From Paenibacillus sp. ACRRY (lineage in GTDB: Bacteria; Bacillota; Bacilli; Paenibacillales; Paenibacillaceae): 64,000 nt of DNA. The translations under genes and the position numbers were made by a program. The notes beneath the pieces were generated by a model. The model did no database searches. It was not told the DNA's origin and saw only the letters and a program-made list of their open reading frames with translations. Below, piece after piece: positions 17,252 to 26,230 of this stretch (within the stretch, counting starts at the first letter, position 1; the number at the start of each line of letters is the position of its first letter). The stretch lies in NCBI RefSeq assembly GCF_022346995.1, contig NZ_JAKRNM010000005.1, positions 1 to 64,000 of the forward strand. The letters are read 5' to 3'.

Positions 17252-17941
17252 TTGTTTAAAATTATGCTCATTGAAGACGATGAATCCTTATTCAGCGAGA
17301 TCAAGGAAAGGCTGTCCCAATGGTCTTATGACATATATGGCATACAGGATTTCAGTAAAGTCATGCAGGAGTATAGTGACGTTCAGCCGCAGCTGGTCAT
17401 TATTGATATACAATTGCCCAAATATGACGGTTTTCACTGGTGCCGGATGATTCGAGCTCACTCGAACGTGCCCATTATCTTTTTGTCCTCACGGGATCAT
17501 CCTACGGATATGGTCATGTCCATGCACCTGGGAGGGGATGATTTTATCCAGAAGCCCTTCCATTTCGACGTCTTGATCGCGAAAATCCAGGCCACATTGC
17601 GGAGGGTGTATAACTACAACACGGAACGCATTGAACTTCGAACCTGGCGAGGGGCTGCGATAGAATATGTGAAGAATACACTTACACTGGGTTCTGAAGC
17701 GGTTCTTTTGACCAAAAACGAGATGTTTATTCTCAAAGTGCTGGTAGAGCACAAAAATCAGATTGTCACCCGTGAGGAACTGATTCGAAGCTTGTGGGAT
17801 CATGAACACTTTGTAAGTGATAACACGTTGACGGTCAACGTCAATCGGCTTCGGAAGAAGCTCGAGCCAATTGGGCTGGATGGGTATATCGAAACGAAAG
17901 TGGGACAGGGATATATGGCAACGGAAGAGGCCGAAGCATGA
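17252..17941 (+). CDS. Response regulator, BceR/OmpR type
   Basis: 229 aa. A receiver domain (residues about 1-115: IEDDESLF acidic pair, phosphorylatable Asp in VIIDIQLP, Lys in IQKPF) is followed by an OmpR-type winged-helix domain (about 130-226: TKNEMFILKVL, VSDNTLTVNVNRLRKKL). The TTG start follows GGTGAAGG. Its stop overlaps the kinase ATG by 4 bases, and an ABC transporter follows, the standard BceRS-BceAB order. It should activate the transporter genes through the box at 18938-18955. Confidence 0.93.
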   Translation: MFKIMLIEDDESLFSEIKERLSQWSYDIYGIQDFSKVMQEYSDVQPQLVIIDIQLPKYDGFHWCRMIRAHSNVPIIFLSSRDHPTDMVMSMHLGGDDFIQKPFHFDVLIAKIQATLRRVYNYNTERIELRTWRGAAIEYVKNTLTLGSEAVLLTKNEMFILKVLVEHKNQIVTREELIRSLWDHEHFVSDNTLTVNVNRLRKKLEPIGLDGYIETKVGQGYMATEEAEA

Positions 17942-18942
17942 TCGGCAAATACATCAGAGAAAAGCTTAGCTGGATCTTACTGCTGGTAGCCATGCAGCTC
18001 ATCATTTTGTTTGTTGCCTATATGGATTCTTCCATCCCTCTTCAATCATTGGCATACGTTGTTATCCTGAATGTGGTGATTTGCATTGTGTTTATCTGGG
18101 CGAGATATCCGAGGGAGACACGTTTCTATAAAAAACTAACGACCTGGGACCATACCTATGATCTGGCAGATCTGGATACAGCCGATAGTCCCTACGAGCT
18201 TATCGTACAGGATGCTGTAACCTCTCAGACCGAGCGCTATCGGAAGGAATCCTCATCTAGTCTGATTCTGCTCGAGCAGGAGAAGGACCAGATGTTATCC
18301 TGGATCCATGAAGTGAAGACACCGCTCACGGCGCTGCAGTTAATGATCGAACGCACCCCGGATGAGAAACTCCGGAATCAGATGACGTACGAGTGGCTGC
18401 GAATTCATCAACTGCTTGATCAGCAGCTGCATCAGAAGCGGATTCCATTTATGCATAACGATCTGTTTATCGAAGAGACGGAGCTTGAACCGATTTTGAA
18501 TGCGGAGATTCGAGCCTTGAGATCCTGGTGCATTTCCAAAGGCATCGGTTTCGATGTGTCTCTAGGTGTTACGCGTGTTCTGACCGACAGCAAATGGCTG
18601 AGTTTTATGATCCGGCAGCTGCTGAGCAATGCGGTCAAATACAGTGAATCCTCGGATATTATCATCGGGAGCTGGGAGCAGGAAGGACATCATATTCTCT
18701 CAATTCAGGATCACGGGCGAGGGATTGAAGCGCAGGATTTACCCCGTATCTTCGATAAAGGTTTCACCTCAACCCGAGGCAGGCTGGAAGGTGCGGCTAC
18801 CGGAATGGGGCTGTACCTGACCCGGCAGGTGGCCCAAACGCTTCATATGGACATTCACGTCGAGTCTGCTCCCGGCGAAGGCACAACCGTCAAACTAACC
18901 TTTCCCCGGAAAAACGACATGGTGCATCTTGCGGGCGTGTGA
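17938..18942 (+). CDS. Intramembrane-sensing histidine kinase, BceS type
   Basis: 334 aa. Two transmembrane helices near the N-terminus (residues about 11-30 and 36-56) have almost no extracellular loop, the hallmark of BceS-like kinases that sense through the BceAB transporter. Dimerisation/phosphoacceptor segment [15 protein letters not shown] contains the His. The ATPase domain shows the N box [12 protein letters not shown] and G boxes [10 protein letters not shown] and [13 protein letters not shown] overlaps the regulator stop (ATGA). The last codons overlap the operator-like inverted repeat at 18938. Confidence 0.93.
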   Translation: MIGKYIREKLSWILLLVAMQLIILFVAYMDSSIPLQSLAYVVILNVVICIVFIWARYPRETRFYKKLTTWDHTYDLADLDTADSPYELIVQDAVTSQTERYRKESSSSLILLEQEKDQMLSWIHEVKTPLTALQLMIERTPDEKLRNQMTYEWLRIHQLLDQQLHQKRIPFMHNDLFIEETELEPILNAEIRALRSWCISKGIGFDVSLGVTRVLTDSKWLSFMIRQLLSNAVKYSESSDIIIGSWEQEGHHILSIQDHGRGIEAQDLPRIFDKGFTSTRGRLEGAATGMGLYLTRQVAQTLHMDIHVESAPGEGTTVKLTFPRKNDMVHLAGV

Positions 18943-18955
18943 CAACAATGTCACA
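18938..18955. promoter_or_regulatory. BceR-type operator upstream of the transporter genes
   Basis: A perfect inverted repeat TGTGACA-ACAA-TGTCACA overlaps the kinase stop codon. It fits the TnACA-N4-TGTAA-like pattern known for BceR-family sites (here TGACA-N4-TGTCA). A TATGAT at 19007-19012 is a possible -10 box with no good -35, as expected for an activator-dependent promoter in front of the ABC ATPase gene. The arrangement suggests that the transporter is induced separately from the two-component genes. Confidence 0.62.
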
Positions 18956-19042
18956 TGCTTTTTCATTTTGTTCGGTGAATCGCACGATAAGTTGGCAGAT
19001 CCCGCCTATGATAGAGACATACCGAAGGAGAGTGTGTGGGAT

Positions 19043-19798
19043 ATGTGGATACTGGAAGCCAAAAAAATCAGCAAAGTATACGGCAACAAACTAAATAAGC
19101 AGGAAGTGCTGAAAGGAATAGATCTCGGGGTTGGCAGAGGAGAATTCGTAGGCATCATGGGACCCTCGGGTTCAGGAAAAACAACACTGCTTAATGTGCT
19201 CTCTTCGATTGACCGGGTAAGTCAGGGTACCATTGAGATCGAAGGTAAGGAATTCACCGGGATGAAGGAGAAGCAGCTTGCTGAATTCCGCAAGCATCAT
19301 CTTGGTTTTATATTTCAGGAATATAACTTGCTTGATATGCTTACCGTGAAGGAAAATGTGCTGCTGCCTCTGTCCATAACGAGCGTTCCGAAGCAGGAAG
19401 CAAATCGGAAGTTCGAACAAATTGCCCGTGAATTGGGCATCTATGAACTAAAAGACAAATACCCATCCGAAATTTCGGGTGGTCAGAAACAGCGGACCTC
19501 GGCTGCGCGAGCCTTTGTTCATGATCCGAGCATCATATTTGCGGATGAGCCGACAGGCGCACTGGACTCCAAATCAGCTTCGGATCTGCTTGGCAAATTA
19601 AGCGAAATGAATATCAAGCATCAGGCTACCATCGTGATGGTCACTCACGATCCGGTTGCCGCGAGTTATTGCAGCAGGGTGATTTTCATCCGGGACGGGC
19701 AGATCTATACTCAATTGAATAAAGGAGACGAGTCCCGTCAGTCCTTCTTCAACGACATTATCAAAACCCAAGGCGTGTTGGGTGGTGTGCAGCAATGA
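19043..19798 (+). CDS. ABC transporter ATPase, BceA type
   Basis: 252 aa. Walker A is GPSGSGKTT, the Q loop FQEYN, signature [15 protein letters not shown] (a slight variant of LSGGQ), Walker [16 protein letters not shown] and the switch His in VTHD. This is the MacB/LolD-like ATPase class used by BceAB peptide-antibiotic detoxification modules. ATG 19043 is chosen; AAGGAG lies at 19025-19030 and GTG 19034 is an alternative. Frames reaching back to 18929 would overlap the operator. It overlaps the permease start by 4 bases. Confidence 0.93.
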   Translation: MWILEAKKISKVYGNKLNKQEVLKGIDLGVGRGEFVGIMGPSGSGKTTLLNVLSSIDRVSQGTIEIEGKEFTGMKEKQLAEFRKHHLGFIFQEYNLLDMLTVKENVLLPLSITSVPKQEANRKFEQIARELGIYELKDKYPSEISGGQKQRTSAARAFVHDPSIIFADEPTGALDSKSASDLLGKLSEMNIKHQATIVMVTHDPVAASYCSRVIFIRDGQIYTQLNKGDESRQSFFNDIIKTQGVLGGVQQ

Positions 19799-21720
19799 GT
19801 TTGCGTTACATCATCTTCCGTAATCTGAGAAAGAACCTGAAAAGCTATTATTTATATGTATTTGCGCTTGTTTTTAGCGTGGCCTTATATTTTTCATTTG
19901 TGACACTGCAGTATGATCCTTCCATGGATGAAGTGGCAGCCTCGACCAAAGGAGCGGCGGCGATCGGTACGTCTTCCGTATTATTGATCGTCATCGTGGG
20001 CATTTTCCTGCTCTACGCCAACACCATCTTTATTAAGAGACGGAGTAAGGAGATTGGGCTATTTCAGTTGATTGGGCTGACCAAAGGAAAAATTTTTGGC
20101 ATTCTGAGTACGGAAAATTGCATCCTCTATTTTGGCTCCATGGCAGTCGGTGTTCTGATCGGTTTCCTTGGTTCCAAGTTGGTGCTGATGATTTTGTTCA
20201 AGATCCTTGGCATTGATGCGATGACGAAACTGTACTTCTCTCCAATGGCCTTGGTCCAAACCTTGATTGTGTTTGCGGTGCTGTATTTGCTCATTATGCT
20301 GATGAATTATACCTTTATCAAGGCACAGAGTATTCTCTCGCTCTTTCAGGTAACGGCCAAGGCTGAGCAGCAGGTGCAAAAGATGTCTATCGCACAGATC
20401 ATCATCGGCATCCTGGGTATTGTCCTGATCGTGTTCGGATACGTATTATCCGCAAGGATGTTCAGTGGCGAGGCACTGGATATGCAGCAGCTGATGTATA
20501 TAATGCTCTTGATCCTGTTTTCGGTCATCCTGGGGACGTATCTGTTCTACAAGGTTTCAGTCAGTTTTATATTCAATTTGATTCGCAAAAGCAAAAACGG
20601 CTACCTTTCCATCCATGAAGTCTTGTCGCTATCCTCGATCATGTTCCGCATGAAGTCGAATGCGCTGCTGCTTACGATTATTACGACGGTGTCCGCGCTT
20701 GCCATCGGCATGCTGTCACTGAGTTATATTTCATACTATTCGGCTGAAGCCCAAGCGAAAGAGAGTCTGCCGGAAGATTTCTCTTTTGCTCAGGCAAGTG
20801 TAAAAAATCGGTTTGTAGCAGAGCTTAAGGAGAAACAGATTCCATACGAGGAGAAGCACAGACAGCCCATTTATATTGAAATCGATGCCAGCGAAGTAAT
20901 GGACGATTCATTGAAAGGAGAGCTTCTGTTCAGCAGCGTGGTCAGTGACAGCATGGTCGATGACATGGATCTGAAGCCCGGTGAAGTGATCTTTATGGGG
21001 TATGGCAATGTTGTTAAGCAGATGATTTCCATTCAGGAAAAGGGGTCAATCGTTCTGCATGGCTTGAAGCAAACCATCGATCAACAGTTGATCGGTACAA
21101 CCAAACAGGCAGTCCTTCCCGTATACTATACCAAGGGCACACCCGTAGCTGTGGTGGATGACACGGTCTATCAGCAGCTTCAGAAGGATCTTGATCCTTC
21201 ATTGCAAGAAGGTGAGCCGACGGATTATTATGGTGTACGCATTGTGAATACACAGCAAGCAGAAGAAGCTTACGGCGTTTTCCAAGAACAGCAGCTTACG
21301 GCCCCAAGCTTCTCGCAGATCGAGTTCAGAAATAACCAGCGCACTAGTATGGGGCTGATCATGTTTATTGTCGGTTTCCTTGGTCTGACCTTCCTGATTA
21401 CTTCTGGATGTATTCTGTACTTTAAACAAATGAATGAAAGTGAAGAGGAGAAACCGAGCTATACGATTCTGCGCAAACTTGGATTTACACAGGGCAATCT
21501 GCTGCATGGCATTCAACTCAAGCAGGTCTTTAATTTCGGAATTCCGCTGGTGGTGGGATTGAGTCATAGCTATTTTGCGGTGAAATCCGGTTGGTTCTTT
21601 TTCGGTACGGAACTGTTGACACCAACGGTCATTGTCATGATTCTGTACACACTGCTATATTCGATCTTTGGATTGTTATCTGTGTGGTATTACAGACGGG
21701 TCATTAAGGAAGCGTTGTAG
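19795..21720 (+). CDS. ABC transporter permease, BceB type
   Basis: 641 aa, family length. About ten transmembrane helices are predicted, with FtsX-like segments ([33 protein letters not shown]) and a large extracellular domain of about 200 residues (about 320-515) between helices 7 and 8. In BceB proteins this domain senses or binds the peptide antibiotic. With the upstream kinase it should form a sensory complex for cell-wall-active peptides such as bacitracin or lantibiotics; the specific drug is not predictable. ATGA overlap with the ATPase gene couples translation. A strong terminator follows. Confidence 0.93.
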   Translation: MSLRYIIFRNLRKNLKSYYLYVFALVFSVALYFSFVTLQYDPSMDEVAASTKGAAAIGTSSVLLIVIVGIFLLYANTIFIKRRSKEIGLFQLIGLTKGKIFGILSTENCILYFGSMAVGVLIGFLGSKLVLMILFKILGIDAMTKLYFSPMALVQTLIVFAVLYLLIMLMNYTFIKAQSILSLFQVTAKAEQQVQKMSIAQIIIGILGIVLIVFGYVLSARMFSGEALDMQQLMYIMLLILFSVILGTYLFYKVSVSFIFNLIRKSKNGYLSIHEVLSLSSIMFRMKSNALLLTIITTVSALAIGMLSLSYISYYSAEAQAKESLPEDFSFAQASVKNRFVAELKEKQIPYEEKHRQPIYIEIDASEVMDDSLKGELLFSSVVSDSMVDDMDLKPGEVIFMGYGNVVKQMISIQEKGSIVLHGLKQTIDQQLIGTTKQAVLPVYYTKGTPVAVVDDTVYQQLQKDLDPSLQEGEPTDYYGVRIVNTQQAEEAYGVFQEQQLTAPSFSQIEFRNNQRTSMGLIMFIVGFLGLTFLITSGCILYFKQMNESEEEKPSYTILRKLGFTQGNLLHGIQLKQVFNFGIPLVVGLSHSYFAVKSGWFFFGTELLTPTVIVMILYTLLYSIFGLLSVWYYRRVIKEAL

Positions 21721-21751
21721 ATCGGAATATATGATATGGCAAAATAAAACG

Positions 21752-21793
21752 TAAAAAGGTCAGGCTGTATCACTCGCAGCCTGGCCTTTTTTG
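21752..21793 (+). terminator. Rho-independent terminator of the Bce operon
   Basis: The stem AAAAAGG(T)CAGGCTG/CAGCC(T)GGCCTTTTTT has a 9-base loop and six T residues. From here to 22057 I see no gene or recognisable regulatory structure. Confidence 0.92.
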
Positions 21794-22057
21794 TTAACAC
21801 GATAAAGGTTAATTGAATCCGCTTTTATCCAGCAATTGCTCCATTCCATAAACATGAAAATCCGACTCTGCTCTGAACCTGACATTATAAACATGCTATG
21901 CATATTCAAATCGCCTGCTGGCTAGTCTTTTTGTGTAGGTTCAGATGTCACATTCAAAAAATATCCTTTGGAAAAACAGGTGATAATTGGTTGTTGGGCG
22001 AAATGATTAGAAGTAAGAGTACTTTCGGATGATCTTATCATGGAAGGGGGATGTACG

Positions 22058-22645
22058 ATGAATTGGGCTAATCGAATCACGCTCGCGAGAATGGCTTTAA
22101 TTCCGTTGTTTATGCTGTGCTTTGTTCCGTTATCGCCTTCAATTCTGGGGCAGAGTGGAATTCTGCAGATCATGAATCAGCATGGAACTACCCTTGGTGT
22201 AATTATTTTCATTATTGCTGCCGGTACAGACAAGCTGGATGGTTATGTTGCCAGAAAGTATAGCCAGGTGACCAATCTGGGGAAATTGCTGGATCCACTT
22301 GCGGATAAACTGTTGATTTCCGTAGCCCTGCTTATCATGGTACAACAAAATATGATCGGCTCATGGATCGCGGTTATCATAATTGGACGTGAGATTTTGA
22401 TTACGGCAATAAGAATGGTCGCAACCGAACAAGGTATTGCTCTTGCGGCTGATCAGTATGGCAAACTCAAAATGGTGCTACAGGTTGCTGCAATCATTGC
22501 AATATTGCTGGGCAATTACCCATTTCATCTGCTGACGGATATCCGGGTTGACATGGTTCTACTCTGGGTGGCAGCAGGCGTTACACTCTTATCCGGTATG
22601 AATTACATACGGGTGAACTATAAGATGCTTCAACTAGGAAAATAG
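22058..22645 (+). CDS. pgsA: CDP-diacylglycerol-glycerol-3-phosphate 3-phosphatidyltransferase
   Basis: 195 aa, close to the family length. The CDP-alcohol phosphotransferase signature D-x2-D-G-x2-A-R-x8-G-x3-D-x3-D is complete in the segment from TDKLDGYVARKYSQV to GKLLDPLADK. Several transmembrane helices are present. It makes phosphatidylglycerophosphate, the committed step to phosphatidylglycerol, at the membrane. ATG 22058 follows AAGGGGG; an in-frame ATG at 22040 would include this ribosome binding site. It stands apart from the usual cinA-recA neighbourhood, so it could be a second copy. Confidence 0.9.
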   Translation: MNWANRITLARMALIPLFMLCFVPLSPSILGQSGILQIMNQHGTTLGVIIFIIAAGTDKLDGYVARKYSQVTNLGKLLDPLADKLLISVALLIMVQQNMIGSWIAVIIIGREILITAIRMVATEQGIALAADQYGKLKMVLQVAAIIAILLGNYPFHLLTDIRVDMVLLWVAAGVTLLSGMNYIRVNYKMLQLGK

Positions 22646-22691
22646 ATTAGGAAATACGGTTTACCTGTTCAGATGAAGGGGGTTCAGGGCA

Positions 22692-23291
22692 CTGATTAAA
22701 GCTAAAACTTTGCTTCTCAAACCAGGTTCATTAATAGAGGAGGAAACGGGGACAGATAACTGGCTGATTGCCGTGACACAACAGCCGGAGGTTCAGTATG
22801 CCGATGTAAATGATCGTAATCAGATAAATCGATTGATGATGAGTAGAAAATTTGGACTTGATGCTCTTCAGATGGCTATTCACGTATTCGATGATAGCGG
22901 ACAACCGTTGATCGGATATGAAGTCCCGAGTGGTTTGAATATCTGGCACGATTATCTGAAAGCGATTGGCAAGTTGTTGGAGCAGGGCAAAGCCTCTGTG
23001 GGTTATGGAATTGATCCGTACTTGCTTGAAATGGAGCAGTTTGCAAATGGACATTTAAGGTTTACTATACTTTTGGAGCTGGTTCCCCACCATATACTCA
23101 CACAGTTCACCATACATGCCCGGACGTTTTTGTTGGAAATTTTGAGATCTATTGAATTTCTATGGATCAAGATGCTGCGTGAGTACCCTATACCAAGTGG
23201 GCTTGATATAACCAGACCAAAAGATGACGGTGAAGAACTATTTATAGAAATTGATGCATTGCGTAAATGGGTATCTGAGTTACCCGAATAG
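22692..23291 (+). CDS. Conserved hypothetical protein, possible CTG start
   Basis: About 199 aa, cytoplasmic, no transmembrane segment, family not recognised. The first canonical in-frame start is TTG 22710, which has no ribosome binding site. A strong AAGGGGG (22676-22682) is instead 9 bases before an in-frame CTG (22692), giving MIKAKTLLLKPGSL as the start. The N-terminal part is acidic, the middle contains HHILTQFTIHARTFLLEILRSIEFLW. A terminator at 23301 ends the transcript. If only canonical starts are allowed, use 22710. Confidence 0.65.
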   Translation: MIKAKTLLLKPGSLIEEETGTDNWLIAVTQQPEVQYADVNDRNQINRLMMSRKFGLDALQMAIHVFDDSGQPLIGYEVPSGLNIWHDYLKAIGKLLEQGKASVGYGIDPYLLEMEQFANGHLRFTILLELVPHHILTQFTIHARTFLLEILRSIEFLWIKMLREYPIPSGLDITRPKDDGEELFIEIDALRKWVSELPE

Positions 23292-23300
23292 TATACATTA

Positions 23301-23339
23301 CAAAACGGAGCCTGCATGAAAAATGCAGGCTCCGTTTTT
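23301..23339 (+). terminator. Rho-independent terminator
   Basis: A perfect stem of about 16 bp (AAAACGGAGCCTGCAT with its complement, 23302-23337) has a short AAAA loop and runs into five T residues. Confidence 0.93.
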
Positions 23340-23468
23340 CTATAACACGACAGCCATCAAAAAAGTATAGGGCCTTAGCAGAGTTCCCGAGTATACTTGT
23401 AGTAGTAGCTGAAACCACATGATACATATCGGAAAATGGCACAAATGTGCTGATTCAGGAGGATTTTA

Positions 23469-26096
23469 ATGCACCAAGAGCATACCGTGGGTCTAGAGGA
23501 TAACTGGATTCAATTCATGATTTTAAAGACCAAACTGGAACTGCCTCCTTTGCCTCCAAATATGTTGGATCGTCCAAGGCTCAGTTCAACCAGAGAACAA
23601 TTATACAAGTTTAAAGTTACGTTACTTACTGCTCCGGCGGGCTCCGGCAAATCCACATTGTTAGGCAGCTGGGTGCAGCACGAGCAAGCAGCCTGTGTTT
23701 GTTTGGATGACAAAGATCAGGACCCGCTTCAATTTTGGTTATATATTATTCACGCACTTGATCGGGTTAAGCCGGATTTCTGCCGTGAAATCCTAGCGCA
23801 TTTTTTGCGAGGCTACAGCATGGATCCGCGATCAGCACTGGTGTTGTTAATGAATCACCTTGCCTTGGCAGAGAGTCCGGTATTACTTTTTTTGGATGAT
23901 TACCATGCTGTAACCCAAGCAGAGATTCATGACCAAATGGAGTATTTTGTTGAGAATATGCCTCCGTCCGTTCATCTCGTATTATCGAGTCGGACATCTC
24001 CGCCGCTCAAGCTGGAGAAGCTGAAGCTTCGAGGGGAACTCAGGCAGGTTATGCTTCAGGATCTGGCGTTCACTGCCGAAGAAGGAGTAAAGTTCTGTCT
24101 GGATGCCCTGAAGATCAATGTTACCAGTTCCGATGTCCATGACTGGGTGCGGCAGACGGAAGGGTGGGTGGCCGGGCTTAAGCTGCTGGCACTGTCCTAT
24201 ACCGATAGCACAGAACAAGTAAGATCGCGCAGTGCCAATCGACTGGCTCCAACTTCTCAGGATGATCAGCATCACTACGGTGATCGGTCAGTTTCCGAAT
24301 ACTTGCTGGAGGAAGTGTTTCATCGGCAATCCCCGGAAATGCAGCATTTCTTGCTCAGCACCTCTATCGTACAGCGGATGAATGGAGATCTATGCAGAGC
24401 ACTGACCGATATAGGGGAAGCTCCGCAATTGCTCAGACATCTGGAGAAGGAGCATCTGTTCCTAATTACAATGGATCGGGGAGCGTACTGGTTCCGTTAT
24501 CATCACATGTTCTCATCCTTTTTGCGGCGTGAGCTTGCTCGTTCGGGAACGGAACAGGTGAACGCACTTCATGCCAAGGCTGCACGGTGGTACGAACAGC
24601 AAGGATATGCAGCCGAAGCACTGGATCATTATATTCACGGTCAGCATGTGCAGGATGCGGCCCGGCTGCTGGAAGAGTTGTTTGCACATTTTATTATGGG
24701 TGAATGGTGGACACTTCGAAGGTACTTCGATGTTCTGCCACAAGATGTAGTTAAGACTCGTCCCAAATTATATATGTCATATTTATTTCTTGTTGCTCGT
24801 GAACGGCCATATGGTGAGATGATGAAGGAGCTTGATGGACTGGAGCACATGATTCAAGTGCATTTACAGGACCAATTGCCACCTGAGATAAGCAGTTACT
24901 TGCTGCAGGTCGTTTGTGTGATGAGGGCTTATATGGCTTATCTAAACAGGGATTTACAAGGGCTGTCTGATTATCTCATCTCCTATATCGATCAAGGTTA
25001 TCCGGATGATATTGCGTTTCAGTATATGGATTATGACCGGAGGGAAAGCATGCGTCTGCGCAGCTTCCACGGTGTGAACGGTTCCCTGCAACGAGGCGAA
25101 CAATGCTTCGGTGCAATCACGAATCGTTGGTTTGAAGAGAGTTCTTATGTGACCTCCTATTATGGTACTGGCTACGCTGAAATAAAGCTGGAGCAAAATC
25201 GCTTGTCCGAAGCGATTCATTATGCGGATCGTGCTCTTAACATTGCACTCCAGATCAAAGTCGCTGCACTTCTGGTGCCTGCCTACGTTCTCAAAGCAAG
25301 AATAGAAATGGCTCAAGGCAGACCAAATGAAGGGGTGAAGCTGCTGCAGCAGCTCTGCATTCTGTTATCTGTCAAGGATCTGGAATACTGGCAGCCGATC
25401 ATTCAGGCACATCAATACCGATTGCAACTCGGGATTCAACCTACAGCAACAGCACAACTTGTGGTTGATGACTCCCTTATCGAAATCGTGAACCCTGAGA
25501 TCAGCTGTGATCAGGTATTCAGCTCGCTTTTACGTGTGCGGGCTAAACTCCTGTTAGGGGATGATGAAGAATCCTTGAATGAGCTGAAACGCATACGTAC
25601 GCTTGCTGAAGAACGGAACTGGTTAACGGAACAAGTCGAATGCGGACTGCTTGAGGCTCAGATTCTTCAACGCCAAGGGCGTCAGGAGGAGTGTATGGCT
25701 CCGCTGCTGCGTGCTATAACGATTGGGAGTACCGAGGGCTACATTCGTTCTTTTATAAACGAAGGCGAACCGGTCAAAAGCCTTTTGCAGCATTACCTGC
25801 ATCTGCGTCGTACGCATTCCATACCAGATTCGGGCATTAAACTGGCCTATGTAAAGGAGCTGCTATCTGCATTTGCAAAAGAAAATCGGGATGGCATTCC
25901 CTCCGTGAGACTTAGTCCCATGGAACAAAGAGTATTTGGATACATTGCTGAAGGGTTAACCAGCAAACAAATCGCAGCTGAGTTTGGGATTTCGGCAGGA
26001 ACGGTTAATACGCATATCAGGCGGGTGTTTGCGAAGCTGGGCGCGAGTAGTCGTGCGCATGCCGTACAGATTGCTGAGCAGCAAGGCTGGTTGTGA
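23469..26096 (+). CDS. MalT-like LuxR-family transcriptional regulator (STAND ATPase)
   Basis: 875 aa. An N-terminal STAND NTPase has Walker A APAGSGKST (about 55-63) and a Walker B-like VLLFLDDYHAV. A long helical TPR-like region (about 330-790) follows. The C-terminus is a LuxR helix-turn-helix (LSPMEQRVFGYIAEGLTSKQ onward, about 810-870). This is the architecture of MalT, which needs ATP and an inducer to activate transcription. The inducer is unknown. The start is 6 bases after AGGAGG. The adjacent SLH/LRR surface-protein gene, 134 bases downstream on the same strand, is a possible target. Confidence 0.92.
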   Translation: MHQEHTVGLEDNWIQFMILKTKLELPPLPPNMLDRPRLSSTREQLYKFKVTLLTAPAGSGKSTLLGSWVQHEQAACVCLDDKDQDPLQFWLYIIHALDRVKPDFCREILAHFLRGYSMDPRSALVLLMNHLALAESPVLLFLDDYHAVTQAEIHDQMEYFVENMPPSVHLVLSSRTSPPLKLEKLKLRGELRQVMLQDLAFTAEEGVKFCLDALKINVTSSDVHDWVRQTEGWVAGLKLLALSYTDSTEQVRSRSANRLAPTSQDDQHHYGDRSVSEYLLEEVFHRQSPEMQHFLLSTSIVQRMNGDLCRALTDIGEAPQLLRHLEKEHLFLITMDRGAYWFRYHHMFSSFLRRELARSGTEQVNALHAKAARWYEQQGYAAEALDHYIHGQHVQDAARLLEELFAHFIMGEWWTLRRYFDVLPQDVVKTRPKLYMSYLFLVARERPYGEMMKELDGLEHMIQVHLQDQLPPEISSYLLQVVCVMRAYMAYLNRDLQGLSDYLISYIDQGYPDDIAFQYMDYDRRESMRLRSFHGVNGSLQRGEQCFGAITNRWFEESSYVTSYYGTGYAEIKLEQNRLSEAIHYADRALNIALQIKVAALLVPAYVLKARIEMAQGRPNEGVKLLQQLCILLSVKDLEYWQPIIQAHQYRLQLGIQPTATAQLVVDDSLIEIVNPEISCDQVFSSLLRVRAKLLLGDDEESLNELKRIRTLAEERNWLTEQVECGLLEAQILQRQGRQEECMAPLLRAITIGSTEGYIRSFINEGEPVKSLLQHYLHLRRTHSIPDSGIKLAYVKELLSAFAKENRDGIPSVRLSPMEQRVFGYIAEGLTSKQIAAEFGISAGTVNTHIRRVFAKLGASSRAHAVQIAEQQGWL

Positions 26097-26230
26097 ATGT
26101 ACAGCAACAAGTTGTCTATCGTTTTGTAGACTATTTTCTCATGGAAGTCTCTCCTACAATAAAGACAATTAACAACTTTGCTTTTTAAGAAAAAGCACGG
26201 TTAGAGTCATGTGGGAGGTAAAGCTTAACC

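Noticed and set aside
23469-26096. Numerous minus-strand frames opposite the MalT-like gene
   Set aside because: They are antisense readings of a well-supported gene and show no family features.
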